The notes under the pieces: generated by a model
What the model saw: the letters and a program-made list of their open reading frames with translations, nothing else
Told to the model about the DNA's origin: nothing
Database searches by the model: none
Program-made: the position numbers and the translations under genes
In this document: positions 9,213 to 22,956 of the stretch, piece by piece
Layout: every line of letters starts with the position of its first letter
Position numbering within the stretch: the stretch's first letter is position 1
NCBI GenBank assembly: GCA_002179805.1
Contig: NAVB01000784.1
Coordinates: 1 to 37,148, forward strand
Length of the DNA: 37,148 bases
From: Acanthamoeba lenticulata
Taxonomy: Eukaryota; Discosea; Longamoebia; Acanthamoebidae
Direction: 5' to 3'

Positions 9213-12100
9213 TCACGTCTTCTTTCTCTTTGCCTTCCCCTTGCAAGCTCTCAAAAAAAGGGTATTATTTTCGTTATGGTGTTGACCACTGCACGACGGA
9301 CTCAGGTCAGTGTTTTGTTTGGCGTTGCGGGAAAGAAAGAGGAACGCACCGTCGCCCAGAAAACCACCACCCGACGAAGGAGGCGGAGCAGCCACGACCG
9401 GTGGAGGTGGGGGCAGATTGATGATGGTAGGAGGAGGGGGGGCAATGGGCGGAGGAGGGCCTACGGGGATGGGCAACGGAGGGCCCATGGCAAACGCAGG
9501 GAACGGAGGGCCCATGGAAAAAGGCCCCATGCCCATGGGAAACGGCCCCATGCCCATGGGAGGCCCCAGCGGCGGTAGGAAGGTAGGAACCCCACCACAG
9601 ATGCGATCCTCATCTCTCTCTCTGCGACGCCGGTCCTCCTCATCCCTCTCAGCCCGGACCTCCCTTATGTGCCTTTCGTGCCTCGCGCGCTCTTCCTCTA
9701 GCCTCGCGTCAGTCTTCTCTTGCTGTTGCTTCCACTCGGTTTGCCTCTTCTGCTCGCGCTCTTCGTATTCCTGCTGGCGGCTAGCGTTCTGCTGCCTCTG
9801 CGCCTCCAGTTCCTTCTCCACCCGGTCGAGAACCTGTCGATTGGCTTGGAACTGAGCCTCGGCTACCTTTTTCTCCTTCTCCAGCGCGCTTACGCTGTCC
9901 TTGAGCATGTTGGCTTTGGCTTCGAATCCCTTACCCAACTTCTCAATCTGCCTCTGGTGGTCGGCTTGCAGCTTGCTGTTCTCCTGGCGCAGCGCTTGTA
10001 TGTCCGCCTCCTGTTTAGCCTTGACGGTTTTGAGCTGAGTTTTGTAGCTCTTGATCATTGCCTGACAAGCTTAAAGAGTAAGCATCACTCTCCGGCGTCT
10101 CAAGGGAGGAGACTGGAATACAATACCGAGTACTGTTGTTGGAGTGCCTCACGGTCGTTTTGAGCCTGTTTGGCTTTTTCCTCTGCTTGCAGGCGCTGTT
10201 GCTCGGCCTGGATGCGCTCGCGGTCAGCAGCTTCGAGAGCTTTGTTGGCCGCGACAAGGGTTTCAGTCTCGCCACGCTTGCTCTCGAAGAACTCCACCAG
10301 CACCGCCTTGCCCCATGTGAATGATGTCTTAAAAGTAAGAACAAGAGCTAACAATCACCTGGTAGCACAATGAACCGTACTTGTGCGCAAGGCCCCTTCT
10401 TGGGTGTGGCGGCGAACTGTTTCTTGACGTCATCCTGCGCGGCGAAGTAGGCACCCATCTTGTTGCCGGCGTAGTGTCCATCGGTAATGTGCTGCACGAT
10501 GGGAGCATAGAGCTGATTTAGCAGATCAAGGCACTTCCGCGTGCTGCTCTTCTCGTTATCGTTCCAGATGATGAAAAAATCTCCGCCGGATAGCTTCGCA
10601 TTGTCGTAAGTGGCCAGTCGGTCCTGTGCTTGGCAGGGATTGGGTGAGAAAAAAGAAAAAAAAAATAACCAGCCCCCAAACGGGGATTTGATAAGCACCT
10701 GAAGCGCTTGTTGGTGCTGACAGGACTGGTCACAGAATACTCCAGCCGTGAACTTCTTCATGGCTTCCTCCTGTGCTGTGTTGTGGATGGCCAAGAGCTC
10801 ACGGTTCTCAAGCGGCAAGTCGCCGTGCATTTGTATCGCATCGGCCATCATCTTCCTGTACAGCTCCTGACATGAGATAGTGAGCGCGTCATTATGCGAC
10901 TTCTGTACGGCCGAGAAGGCGCTGGCTATGCTTGGGACAGTCCCGCTGTTGATTGCCCCGACGTAGCTACGCACAAGAGACCCGAGCACTGCAAAAATAA
11001 AAAATAAAAAATAAAAAATTACGGGTTATTTCCCATTAAATTGGTGGATGAGCAAGGTGAGAGTACTGCCAAGAGTGAGATCCAGGCCATGAAGCGTTTT
11101 GACCGGCGCGGTAGACCGCACGAACTCTCGAAACTCTTGAGATTGCCTCTGAAAGTCGGGCCGAAGCTGAGCAAAGGACAGACTCTCGACATTCCGAAGC
11201 TCTTCATCGGAGGCCACTGGGCTGAGGCACGGACGGATTCACGATGAGGAATCTAGTACACAGGACACGATCATTCCCGCTCGCCGTACCGAACAAAAGG
11301 GAAACAGTATCGCCTCTTAAAGTTGTCGACGATGGCTTCCCGCACCAGGTTGTGCTGTCTTACCGCGGAGCCCATGCCGGGCTGCAAGCTGAGAGCCTCC
11401 TCTAGGTACTGATTGGCCGTGATGACGGCATCGGTCTTCGTGCTTTTGATCTCGAGAATGAAGTCACGTAACGCCCAGCAGAAATCTGGAAAGAAGCGGG
11501 CATATTCAGCTCCTGTTTCAGCGCCCTCCTGTTGATTGGCCTTAACGTGAATGAACCGCGTCATCTCTGTAATTAAACTACCAAACAGAAGTTACCATAA
11601 TGCTGCGGCACAATAGCTAAAATGAAGAGAACGTACTGGAGTTGCTGGATGGCAGCTTCGTTGATCACGCCCAGGTTGTTATACACAAAGAAGCTGGACA
11701 GCAACACCGAGAGCGCAAAGATATGGCCGTCGTAGGTTTGCCCATGCCCTTGCGGATCGCCCAGGCCCTCGGTGTCCAGGAGTACAAGCATGACTTTCTC
11801 CTGTCTCCCAGTGGAAGGGTTGATGCGCATGAACGGTGTCGGGTCGGCCCACAACCAGATGCCCTGCGTGCAAGGCTTGGTCGTTTTCCCCACAGCAAAA
11901 AGGCGCCCTGGCGACTCGTCGTTGAGCAGATTAAGGAGGTAGGACTTGCCGCTACGGAGCGGTCCAGCGACAGACACCACCACCACCTTCTCGTTTCGGT
12001 GCCTGGATGACTCGAGCGCGGTCAGGGCGCTTTCGTTGAGCACCAGATTTGCAGTACCCTCTTGTTGCGGAGGCTGGATGAGGGCCGTAGGTTGCTGCAT
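9213..12100 (-). CDS. Guanylate-binding protein (GBP/atlastin-family large GTPase), GBP-A
   Basis: Large dynamin-superfamily GTPase of about 826 residues. Exons on the minus strand: 12100-11633, 11564-11290, 11221-11067, 10988-10699, 10623-10381, 10327-10127 and 10061-9213. Phases add up across all seven; the first donor is the least certain. Seen: P-loop GPLRSGKS (residues 46-53), the switch threonine in KPCTQGIWLW, DTEGLGD (109-115) and the GBP guanine-binding RD motif in FCWALRDF. CFPFVRPVASDEEL then leads into the GBP helical domain (YVGAINSGTVPSI). A long Glu/Gln/Arg coiled coil follows, and then a Gly/Pro/Met- and proline-rich tail. There is no C-terminal CaaX box. A further splice near 9330 could change the last residues. 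Divergent from the TerD gene, 325 nt away. Confidence 0.92.
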
Positions 12101-12425
12101 TGCTGAGGGTTGGTCTAACGGTACGTCTGTTTTTTGGCAACTGGCCGTTTTTTTAACAACACACTGGTTGTCATGCAGCACTAGTAGCCCAGCGCTGCAC
12201 TACCGGCTGGTTTTGCGGCTGCGGCAAAATATGTCATGTTCTCTTTTTCTGAGCGCTCTTATGCGCCCCAAAGTTACTCCGTGGCTGTTGGTTGGTCACC
12301 CAGCGATCTGGTGCGACAGATGGCCCAATGATCGCACACTTTCCACTCATTGGTTGGAGCATCGCTGGGCAACACATCACATAAATGTTATGGCCCTGCC
12401 GTTCTTTTTCCTACTTATCTCTACC
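12101..12425. promoter_or_regulatory. Divergent intergenic region between GBP-A and TerD genes
   Basis: This 325-nt gap lies between start codons on opposite strands, so it should hold both promoters and might co-regulate the two genes. An open frame extends upstream from GBP-A, but it has no ATG in frame before 12100. I see no clear TATA box or repeated operator. Confidence 0.4.
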
Positions 12426-13077
12426 ATGAGCACCATCAACTTACGGAAAAACGAGAGCAGCCGTATCGCCGCACACCACAACGTGTTCACCGTTGGTCTT
12501 GGGTGGGATCCGTGCCCTACAGGCGGTATTCCGATCGACGTTGATGTGGCTTGCTTCCTTCTCGACGCTAGAAACAAGATGCCAAGCGACAAGCACTTCG
12601 TCTTCTTCAACAACCTTACGTCGCCCTGTGGAGCCATAGCGCATAGAGGCGACGACCTTATCGGCACGGGTCCAGGCGACGATGAACAGATTTTGTGCAA
12701 TCTCGACAAACTTCCTCGTGACATTGTGTGTGTGCTGGTTTGTGCTGCGATCTACAAGGCACGTGCAAGGAGGCAGACCTTTGGAGGGATTGAGAACTGC
12801 TACATTCGTATATGTGCCGGTACGTTGCGACGTTCATTGCAGGGTGGCGGCAGAAATCTCACCTTTCCTTTTTTTTGCTGGCCAAACAGGGGAAGTACCG
12901 CGGTGTGGGGGACATCCCCTGGTACGTTACGACCTAAAGGAAGACATGAGCACCAGCACCGCCTTGGTATTCGGCGAACTCCACCGCGACGCAGTTGACC
13001 CAAGCAAATGGGTGTTTAGCGCCGTTGGTAACGCACTTGCAGGTGATTTCTCGCACCTTATCGCCAGGTACCAGTAG
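12426..13077 (+). CDS. TerD-domain protein
   Basis: A 193-residue protein that is essentially one TerD (tellurium-resistance / CABP1) domain. Two exons, 12426-12819 and 12890-13077, join in phase. Seen in order: VGLGWD, IDVDVACFLLDARNKM, FVFFNNLTSPCGAIAHRGDD, GPGDDEQI, then RYDLKED, TALVFGELHRD and FSAVGNA. All are hallmark positions of the family. The acidic residues and NNL segment correspond to the calcium-binding site described for bacterial TerD. In bacteria the family belongs to ter operons for stress and phage resistance. In Dictyostelium the related CABP1 proteins are cytosolic. The ATG gives the usual domain start, with no signal peptide. A role with the flanking GBP genes is inference from position only. 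Confidence 0.93.
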
Positions 13078-13534
13078 GTCGGCAAACTAATAAACTTAAC
13101 AAGGTTTTACCTCCAAACTTTTTGGTCAAAGTTGAGGGCCTTGTGTCGGGTTTTGTCTCGAACATGCGCAACATTTATTTGCTGTCTTTATCGTTCCCCC
13201 CACTCATCACGTGGTTCAGAATCTAGGTAGGTGGAATTGTAGACGTCCACAGAAGTTCTGGGCACGTGACATGATGATATTCCTGGCAGAGGTTCTTCTG
13301 CACGGGCAGCCTGTATCACGGCTGTGTTGGACATGAATTGCTCGCCAGGCAACAACGACCGTTTCTGGGCTGCACACTTATTTCACTTACAACAGATGTT
13401 GTACTGGGTTGTGCTGCAACTGTTGAGTAAAACACGTTGATTCATATCTGTTACTAGGTGTGAACAAGCCTGATTAGATGGACTTGCTGAAGCAAGAAAA
13501 GTTGGACACATAACCTTTCCACCACAGCTCGAAC
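13078..13534. other. Intergenic region between TerD and GBP-B
   Basis: This stretch holds the TerD 3' end and the GBP-B promoter, both genes reading rightward. I see no open frame with recognisable motifs, no repeat and no clear TATA box. Confidence 0.45.
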
Positions 13535-16304
13535 ATGCAGACCAAGACAGGCTACACTGCGCCTGCTGCGCAGACCCACCAATCCATTAAGGAACTGCTC
13601 GAAAAGCAGCTACAGCTAGTGCGCGGCCTCCAGGACAAGACAGTGGTCTCAACTTTGCCCGGTGACAAGATGGAAGTCCCCTGTCGTGAACGCTTGGCCC
13701 TCATGCAGGAGGTGGTGGAAAGTGAGCAAGCGCTTCTGCGGTTTCTTGCCGCAAGAAAAGCCAGCTACGGCCTTGACGTCCAGCAGACCCTTCGCCCTGG
13801 ACCTGATGAGGTTCCTTCCTTCCATCTTGAGTTTTCCTTTTAAGTGCTAACACGTGGACCAACAGAGAGACCAACCGCTTCCCTTCATCCAACTAGACGA
13901 GCAGTCGCGGCGTTTGATGGTAAACCCTGAGTGTATACAGGTGTTGAGAGGCCTCTCTGGGCCTGTAGCAGTTATTGCAGTGGCGGGACTGATGCGCACT
14001 GGCAAGTCCTTCCTGCTCAACATGTTCTTTGGCGACAAGGGCACCGGTTTCGCCACTTCAGGAACTGTCAAATCGTGCACTAAAGGTCTTCCCCTATGTC
14101 TTTGGTCCTCTCAGTTGCCCCAGTCCCACTCATCCATACCCATGTAACCAATCAGGAATTTGGATGTGGGGGAGACCACTGGCACGCCGAGTTCGCAATC
14201 AGGAGACATACGTGGTCCTGCTAGACACCGAAGGCCTTGGCGACCCTCACAAGGCAGACACTGATAATGATATGCACATTTTGTCGCTGTCGCTTCTCCT
14301 GTCAAGCTACTTCATCTACAACAGCATCGGAGCCATCTCAGAAGACTCTCTCCGCCAGCTCCAGTTACAACTCTCCTTACCCAACGCTCACTGCGCCCGA
14401 GAGCTAACTGAGTTCGGGTGTTTAGGTTGGTCGCCAACCTCACCGAGCACATCCGGGTGCATTCTAGCCAACAGGATAGTCAAGGCAAGGAACTAAGCCA
14501 GCACTTTCCTGCCTTCTGCTGGGTGTTGCGAGACTTTATGTTGAAAATGGAGGTAGACGACGAACCTTGTACCGACAACGAGTACTTGGAACACAACCTG
14601 AGATTGAAGCCCGGCCTTGGGTTTGCGGCGACGAACGAAGTCAAGACCGCAATTACTGCCTTCTTTCCGTACGTACTTCCATTTAGCACTAGCAATAATA
14701 GCTAGCAAAGCTGATGTAATTCATGAAAAACAATCAGTAAGAGAAGCTGTGTGGCGCTCTGCAAGCCTATGGACGACGACGACCGCCTTAGAAATCTGGG
14801 CCAGACACCTCTAGCACCGTATGAGCTCAAGGAACAGTTTTGGACCAAAGTCAACGCCTTCATCAGTTCAGTTTACGACTCCCTGGAGCCGAAGATGCTC
14901 CAGAACAGGCCCCTTACTGGACCCCGTAAGTCTCCTTCCCTTCCCACCGCCACCACCAAGAACAGTAGTGTGTGCGTGTGAGTGAACTGTAGTAGTTTTC
15001 TTCAGAATATGCCCAGCTTGCCAACGTCTATGTGGACGCCATCAACGCTGGTGTAGTGCCGACTATCTCCACAGCATTCAGGTACCTCCTGTTTGAGAGC
15101 GAATGCTGATGTCAACTGAACAAACTGAACAAGCAAATGCGCAGGAGCCTTGAGGAGGAAGCCTGCACCAAGGCTGTGAATCTTGCGATTAGCCAAGCTC
15201 AGCATTTAATGGACAGCTTTCTGGCTGCTGGCCCAGTAGATGATGAACTGCTCGTTGACGCGCACAAAGGATATGTGCAGTGGGCTCTCGACTCCTTCAA
15301 CGAACAGCGCTTCGGCGACGAAGACGGACATTTTCACAAACGGCTGGTGGTATGCTAAGTCAACGGCCAACCGCGGTTGTACTCTTTCGCTGACTCAGCT
15401 GCTTCAGGGCCTGTTGGACGAGCTGGCGGTGAACTCGCGAAAGAAAAACAGCGACTTATCCCTTGCCCGCTGCGATCACCTGCTCAAGTGTTTGTTCAAC
15501 CAGTTGACCGACAGTGTACAAGCCGGCGACTACTTCCCGCCCTTGGGCAACATGGCCATCTACGAGGAACACAAGCAAGGACTTATCGAGCGATACCGAG
15601 CCGAGCCTGGCAAGGGTCCTATGAGCGAGAGCGTGCTGAGCTTATTCCTTGAGTCACGCAAGGGCGAAGAAGCCAGCCTGAGCGCTGCCATCGACCAGAT
15701 CGTTGCCAAGCAAAAGGAGGCCAAGCAGCTGCGACGGCAGCAGAAGGAGCTAGAGAAGAGGGCGAAGGAGAAGAACAAACTGCTAAGCAGCCTGGAAGGC
15801 CAGCTCGAACAGGAGAAGCGGAAGGCTGAGGAACAGGCACAAGCACTAGAGAAGCAGAAGCGGAAACTGAAGGCCGAACTGCGAGAGAGCATCGAAACAC
15901 ACGCGCGCAAGTACGAGAGCCAGCTCGAGGCTATCAAGAAGCAGAACGATAATGCCCAGGCTAAAGTGCAGCAGCTGACTCGAGAGATGGGTCGGATGGC
16001 CAAGGAGACCGGAGAGGCCCAGCAGCGCGAGGAGCAGTTGAGGAAAGGACAGGACCAGAACTTGTCGGGATTGCGAGCCCAAGTTCACACCCTCAACCGC
16101 GAGCTTGACCTTGAACAGCGCCGTCGAGAGCGGGCGCAGGAACAGCTTGAAGAGCAGGAGAAGATGTGCTCCCGTCTTGAGGAAGAGAACAGACGTCTGC
16201 AACGGAGAGCAGACCGATGTCCCAGGGAACCTCCGCTTGGTTCACAAGGATTCCTCAACCTGCCGGGCATGCGAGGACCTTTCAACGGTCCCTTCTTTTA
16301 CTGA
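13535..16304 (+). CDS. Guanylate-binding protein (GBP-family large GTPase), GBP-B
   Basis: A 605-residue GBP, a paralogue of GBP-A. Exons: 13535-13810, 13866-14085, 14156-14363, 14426-14668, 14738-14925, 15006-15081, 15145-15349 and 15408-16304, all GT-AG and in phase. About 92 residues of N-terminal, mostly helical sequence precede the GTPase domain. Seen: P-loop GLMRTGKS (about 133-140), KSCTKGIWMWG, DTEGLGDP and the guanine-binding RD motif in FCWVLRDF. The helical domain (YVDAINAGVVPTI) and about 200 residues of Lys/Glu/Gln-rich coiled coil follow, then a short tail ending GPFFY. There is no CaaX box, so membrane attachment would need another route. GBPs of animals hydrolyse GTP, oligomerise and coat pathogen membranes; that role here is unproven. 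Confidence 0.93.
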
Positions 16305-16350
16305 CGCTGCCAGCGGCTTGTTCTCGAACGGGTGATCCCATCTTCCTTCA

Positions 16351-16356
16351 AATAAA
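16351..16356 (+). terminator. Probable polyadenylation signal of GBP-B
   Basis: AATAAA lies 46 nt after the GBP-B stop codon, a usual distance for a poly(A) signal. Confidence 0.5.
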
Positions 16357-16447
16357 AGGAATGTCATCAAGCTTGAGCTCTTGGCCGCCGATGACTATGG
16401 TTGCGGTACTGCAGATCTCCACGCTCTAAGGACGACAGCGACGAGTG

Positions 16448-16461
16448 CTGATCGATCAACA
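16448..16461 (+). repeat. GATCGATCAACA motif in ArfGAP 3' flank
   Basis: TGATCGATCAACA here is shared with the SDR-tail repeat at 7557 and 9058, and nearly at 8545. It marks the point where the ArfGAP-derived copy begins to match its source. Confidence 0.6.
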
Positions 16462-16568
16462 GTAACAAGGCGGGGATTATGTTTTGTTTTGGAACGCAAG
16501 ATGGTGAAGGAGATGCACAGAAAAGAGGGAAGAAGGAAGAAATGCGCGCTTCGGTGCGTCTTGCCACT

Positions 16569-17173
16569 TTAGTCCCGCTTGCCCGACGCCCCGAGGCGCG
16601 AGCTGGTCCGTGCGCGTGTGGTCGGCGACGGCGTGTCCCACGACGACCAGTCGTCGCCCGCCGCCGCGGTCTTGGCCGGCGCGCCCACCTGGTCCCACCC
16701 AGAGAGCGGGCTGTCGTCGTCCCATCCGTTGGCGCTGGGCGTCGGTGTCGACCAGCCATCGTCATCGTCCGCCGTCGCTGCCGCTGCCGCGGCCACGGTC
16801 GCGCCTCGGCCACTGCTGCTACTTCGCGAGGCATTGGAGGACGTCTTTCGGTCGTCGCTCCGCTTGTTGCTGCTCCTCCGGCGGCTGTCCTTCTCCTCGT
16901 CGCTGTCCGACGACCAGGCGATGTCGTCCCACCCGTTACCGGCTCCCTTCCTCTCGCCGCTGTCCTTCTTCCTCCTCTCGCCGCTGCTCTTCTTCTTCTC
17001 CCGCCCCCGGCCGCCGCTGCCGTTGCCGCTGCCCTGAAGCTGCTGTCGGGACTTGGAAGCACGCTCCCCGCTCGAGCCCCAGCTGTCCCACCCGTCGTCC
17101 CCGCCGGTCTGCTGCTCCTGCTGCTGCTGCTGCTGGCGCGGCTGCTGTTGCTGCTGGTGGCCCCACGAGCCAG

Positions 17174-17204
<31 letters not shown>

Positions 17205-18897
17205 GTCGCCAGGCTGGTCGCCGGTGGGATAGCCGAGCCACGAGGAGACGGCCGGGTCGAGAGACTGCTTGGCCTGCTGCCAGTAGGTCGACACGAGGCC
17301 CCAGCCCTGCGAGGACGTCTCCACGACCGTCTGCTTCCACGCGTTGGCGTCCTCGCTCCAGTTGCGTTCCTGGATGGTCTTGGTCACCGAGCTTGTGGAC
17401 TCGGCCAGCTTCTCCACGCCCACCGATGCCGCGACGGTGAGCTTCTGCAGGCCGGCGCCCAGGTAGGCCAGGTACTCATCGGTGTTCCAGTCGCCCTGCT
17501 GGCCGCTATTGTTCATCTGCTGGCGCGGCCCGCCGGCCTGCCCGGTGCCGTAGAAGTCGTCGCTGGAGATGGCCTGCGAGGTGCGGAACCGCTGCAGCTG
17601 CTCGTTGTCGCCCTGGTAGACGTGCGTGCGCAGCGCGCTCTCGCGTGTCGGACCGGACGGGGACGAAGCCGAGGCCGAGAGGTCGGGCGAGGAGGACGTC
17701 GGGCTGCGGCGCTTGTCCCTGCTCCGCTCCCGGTCCCGGTCCTTCCGGTCCCTGCCGTCGCGCCTGTCCGGCTTGTCGTCCTCGTCGAGCCATCGCTCCC
17801 AGCTTTCATCCTGCATTCGTCCCCCCCCCCAAATTAATCATGTTGAACAAAATAATCGAAATAAAAATGAGAATGGTATAAACAAATAAAAAGAAGAATT
17901 GGATTATTATTTACTTTCTTGGAACGGCTGCTGGAGGAGCTGCTCTGCTGGGCAGCGCCGTTTCCGCTGGAGGAGAGCGACCCGAGGCCGCCCTGGCTTG
18001 AACGGAACGTGGGCTTCTGCTTGGGCGGCTGCCATGGCTTGCCCTTCACCATTTTTTTCAATTAGCAAAAATAATTTTAAAAAAATAAATAAAAAACGCA
18101 ACGTCAGGTGCTGCGAATGGTTGAGGAGAACCTCATGAGCGAGCGAGGGGAGGGAGGAGTACCTCAGCCAGGCGGCTGATCATCTCCTTGTAGACACGGC
18201 AGACCTCGCTGTTGTACTTGTCGACGAGGCTGGCATTGGACGGCACGCCATGTTCCTCCATGAACCGCTTGAAGTTGGCGTTGCCGCCCACCTGGCCCAA
18301 ACCCACACCAACGCAAGAAGTGAACAACAACAACAGCAACAACAACAACAACTATGCGGAGTCAAGCGATTGGGGGAGGTGGCGGACACCAAACCTGCAT
18401 CATCTTAAGCTGTTTGGGCGACCAGGTGTCCATCGTCACGCTCCGCACGAAGCTGCATGGTCATCAGCGTGAGCACGAGCAAACGCAAGGCGACGGCACG
18501 CACAAACGCAATACAAGATGGTTACACAGGGGTTCTGACCTGAGGTGCACGCCCAAGCTTCTGTGCAAGCCAGAGCAATCAAGACAGATGAAGGTTCCAT
18601 ACGACACTGAATCGCCGTTGCACATCGAAAGGGTAAGACCGGCAACACAAAAAAAAAACAGAGCGGAAACTCATTCTAGATTGAGGTGACGCACCCGAAG
18701 CCCATTGCGGGTTGCTGGTGCCACATTCGACACAACCCTGAGCCGAGCGACACAAGTCGGATCAGGAACGGCTTCCATAAGCCTTTATTTACACAAATAT
18801 AGACTGTAAAATCAAAATGAATGGGGAAATGGGAACACACCAAATTGCCAACGTCCTTACGCAGTTCGGCGAAGAAGGCGCGCGTTTGTGGATCCAT
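16569..18897 (-). CDS. ArfGAP1-like Arf GTPase-activating protein
   Basis: GTPase-activating protein for Arf, acting in Golgi/COPI vesicle traffic. Seven exons: 18897-18841, 18737-18695, 18606-18540, 18452-18395, 18291-18163, 18043-17915 and 17810-16569. The lengths sum to 575 codons exactly (574 residues). Seen: [15 protein letters not shown] at the N terminus, the zinc finger C21-x2-C24-x16-C41-x2-C44, the arginine finger Arg49 in [10 protein letters not shown], then [18 protein letters not shown]. These match ArfGAP1. The C-terminal half is low complexity: charged RD-rich, then Trp/Ser segments (such as [13 protein letters not shown]) that could form curvature-sensing amphipathic helices, a polyglutamine tract encoded by CTG/TTG on the plus strand, and Ser/Asp/Trp-rich repeats. 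A partial copy lies at 8545-9056. Confidence 0.95.
18324..18352 (+). repeat. CAA/AAC trinucleotide repeat in ArfGAP intron
   Basis: A run of CAACAACAG/CAACAAC units lies inside the fourth intron of the ArfGAP gene (18292-18394). It is a simple microsatellite. Confidence 0.8.
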
Positions 18898-19085
18898 CGA
18901 AAGGAAGGAGCTAGATCGGCTAAGAATTCAAAAATAGGCCCTTTCCGGGATGGTACCGGCTTCTTCTGGTTGTCCTGGCCGTGGTGCACCAGGGGGGCTG
19001 GTCTTTTCGTTTGCTTCTCTTGCGAACCGAACTCCGAGAGTCAACAAATTGGAAGGAAAATGAATAAATGCCTTTTTCTTTGTAC

Positions 19086-19093
19086 CATAAAAG
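19086..19093 (+). promoter_or_regulatory. Possible TATA element upstream of CAP gene
   Basis: CATAAAAG lies about 100 nt before the CAP-protein start codon. It is the best TATA-like match in the divergent ArfGAP/CAP gap (18898-19194). Assignment is by position and sequence only. Confidence 0.35.
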
Positions 19094-19194
19094 GGAGTCA
19101 CCAATCACACCACACCCGCTACACAACCAATTTTCGGCTTGGCGCAAGAGAAGAAGACGATATCTTCTAGAGAGTTATTGGGAGTAAGGTGGAG

Positions 19195-19960
19195 ATGAAG
19201 ACAACGAGCGTGATTGTTCTTGTGTTGGTGGTGTGCCTGGCCGGCTGGGCTGCGGCCCAGAAGCAGGCCCGGCCACAGAAACTGCTGACCGCCCTCAACC
19301 AGTGGAGGACCGACCTTGGCAAGCCTCAACTCTACAACAACAGCATCCTCTCCGAGATCGCTCAGAAGAGGGCCGAAGAGATGAGCATGACGTCCCAGCT
19401 CTCGCTCACGTACACAATTTCATCCGCAATGTAAGGAGAGAGAGCGATGATGTTCTGATCGATATGAGAGCTGTCATGCAGGACTGAGAGCGGGAAGACC
19501 ATCCAGGAGGAGATGAAGGAAGCCGGTTACGAAGTGACCCGCTGGAGCCTCGATGTCGTCCAGGGCGTCACGGTGCACAAGAAGGTCTTGGCTGAGTTGC
19601 TGAAGGAGGAGCGCAGCCGTAGCCATATGATGGACATCTACGTGCGTGAGGCTGGTACCAACACACACCTCCCACTCAACTTTTCACGTGTTGGTAAACC
19701 GCTCTTGTCCTCATCATCATCTTCATTTCATCACTGGGCTGGAAGGCGTGGGCTTCTCGGCCGATGGTGGCCGATGGGCGGTGCTTCTTGCCCGGCGGAA
19801 GGCCGAATGTGGCAACGGCATCGCGGAGCTGGAAGAGCAGTGCGACGACGGCAATGTGGAGGACGGCGACTGCTGCTCCGCCACGTGCGAGATCGAGGAA
19901 GAGTGCACCTGCGAGGCTGCCCTCACCTCCCCCGCCTCCGTTTGTGTTCGCGATTTCTAA
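19195..19960 (+). CDS. Secreted CAP/SCP-domain protein with DUF4215-like cysteine module
   Basis: A 207-residue secreted protein. Exons: 19195-19430, 19482-19654 and 19746-19960, in phase. Residues 1-22 form a clear signal peptide: MKTTS, then a hydrophobic core, ending AAAQ. Next comes a CAP-like (SCP/PR-1) domain: LLTALNQWRTDLGKPQLYNNSILSEIAQ at its start, GVGFSADGGRW at its end. The second half of the domain is diverged, and the usual catalytic-site histidines are not obvious. The C terminus has CGNGIAELEEQCDDGN and GDCCSATC, the signature of the Myxococcus-type cysteine-rich repeat (DUF4215). CAP proteins are extracellular, and sterol binding is known in some; the function here is unknown. 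The stop could differ if a last intron exists after residue 190. Confidence 0.82.
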
Positions 19961-20154
19961 AAACCGCGCGCGAGCCAGCTCCTGCCCCCGAACGGCTCAG
20001 AAAGCCGAGTCAGCTCAGATCTTTGCCTCATCCTCTTTATGATCAGCGCGAAATGGTTGGCTTTGTTGTTGTTGGTGCTGATCCCAAAAAGGTGGGGAGG
20101 AGGCTCGACCCGCACACATACACGTCGGCGGGAGGGAGGAGTCTTCTTCTTCTT

Positions 20155-22956
<2,802 letters not shown>

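Noticed and set aside
11946..12998. Plus-strand open frame of 350 residues upstream of TerD
   Set aside because: Its first part is antisense to GBP-A exon 1 and the promoter. Only the part from ATG 12426 matches a protein family.
16479..17837. Long plus-strand open frame (452 residues, Leu/Arg/Ala-rich)
   Set aside because: It is the antisense of the last ArfGAP exon. CTG-repeat and GC-rich coding sequence leaves the complement open. The minus strand has zinc-finger exons joined in phase.
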